Below are positions 5,782-5,898 of a stretch of 5,898 bases of DNA, piece by piece; positions within the stretch are counted from its first letter, which is position 1, and every line of letters begins with the position of its first letter. This DNA is from Candidatus Peregrinibacteria bacterium (GTDB taxonomy: Bacteria; Patescibacteria; Gracilibacteria; UM-FILTER-43-11). Position numbers and translations under genes: made by a program. The stretch covers positions 1 to 5,898 of the forward strand of contig JAUXFE010000044.1 in NCBI GenBank assembly GCA_030620215.1, in the 5' to 3' direction. The notes beneath the pieces were generated by a model, which saw only the letters and a list, made by a program, of their open reading frames with translations, searched no databases and was not told the DNA's origin.

Positions 5782-5857
5782 AATGGCCATATAACGAAAA
5801 GGCTTCGCACCTGACCGCGTAGCGTCAGAGTGCAAGCCGGGGTTGAACTTGGCCATT
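5782..5857 (+). repeat. Long imperfect hairpin with integron attC-like layout
   Basis: Seen directly: AATGGCCA (5782-5789) pairs perfectly with TGGCCATT (5850-5857). Inside, GGCTT (5801-5805) pairs with AAGCC (5834-5838), GCAC (5807-5810) with GTGC (5830-5833), and CTGA (5811-5814) with TCAG (5825-5828). CGC/GCG then closes a GTA loop, leaving C5806, C5815 and A5829 unpaired. The layout matches attC: ATATAAC (5789-5795) sits where RYYYAAC is expected, with one mismatch. GTTGAAC (5842-5848) fits GTTRRRY exactly, the left inner box carries one extra base relative to the right, and the span between the outer boxes is 60 bases. It follows a + strand gene in the usual cassette orientation. Against attC: the outer 8-base arms extend pairing beyond the core boxes, and no integrase or second site is visible. 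A MITE-like or REP-like repeat is the alternative. A simple Rho-independent terminator is unlikely because no T run follows the stem. Confidence 0.5.
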
Positions 5858-5898
5858 ACCTATCGTATTTGCTCGTTGCTTTTTTAAGCGTAGAATTA

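Overview
The window is AT-rich bacterial DNA with every intact gene on the + strand. The best clue to the host is the protein ending at 5779. It has a signal peptide, a PA14-like domain and a C-terminal tail of the NYPNPFNP...YPSGIYFYEL...K.MLLLR type. This is the type A sorting tail of the type IX secretion system, in the form common in the FCB group outside core Bacteroidetes (Ignavibacteria, Calditrichota, KSB1 and similar lineages). The beta-barrel-like protein at the left end, with its FGSIYNN.VNPRFG terminus, and the secreted PNPOx-like protein fit the same group. Genus or species cannot be given.

Layout: (1) 1-1030, the 3' part of a conserved beta-strand-rich, probably outer-membrane protein; it enters from the left and its frame breaks at a GGGG run (64-67). 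(2) 1031-1189, an intergenic stretch with a GC-richer island that may be a minus-strand remnant of a DoxX-like gene. (3) 1190-2447, two overlapping flavodoxin-fold oxidoreductase genes with strong Shine-Dalgarno (SD) sites; the first has a four-cysteine motif, the second has none. (4) 2517-3065, an exported FMN split-barrel (pyridoxamine-phosphate-oxidase-like) protein. (5) 3066-3252, an intergenic stretch with a short frame interrupted by one stop. (6) 3253-4749, a phytoene-desaturase/carotenoid-isomerase-like FAD oxidoreductase whose last ~28 residues lie in another frame, reached by removing one T from a TTTT run; the restored gene ends at 4768. (7) 4817-5779, the PA14/type IX cargo protein. 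(8) 5780-5898, a long imperfect hairpin with the box layout of an integron attC site, starting about 10 bases after that gene.

Genes 3 to 6 share a theme of flavin redox chemistry (two FMN flavodoxin-fold proteins, one FMN split barrel, one FAD desaturase-like enzyme). Only the flavodoxin pair is clearly co-translated, so a common pathway is inference. No rRNA, tRNA, CRISPR array, transposase or integrase was seen. The most notable observations are the two single-base homopolymer frameshifts, which point to sequencing error or gene decay, and the attC-like structure at the right end. No complete new system is evident.
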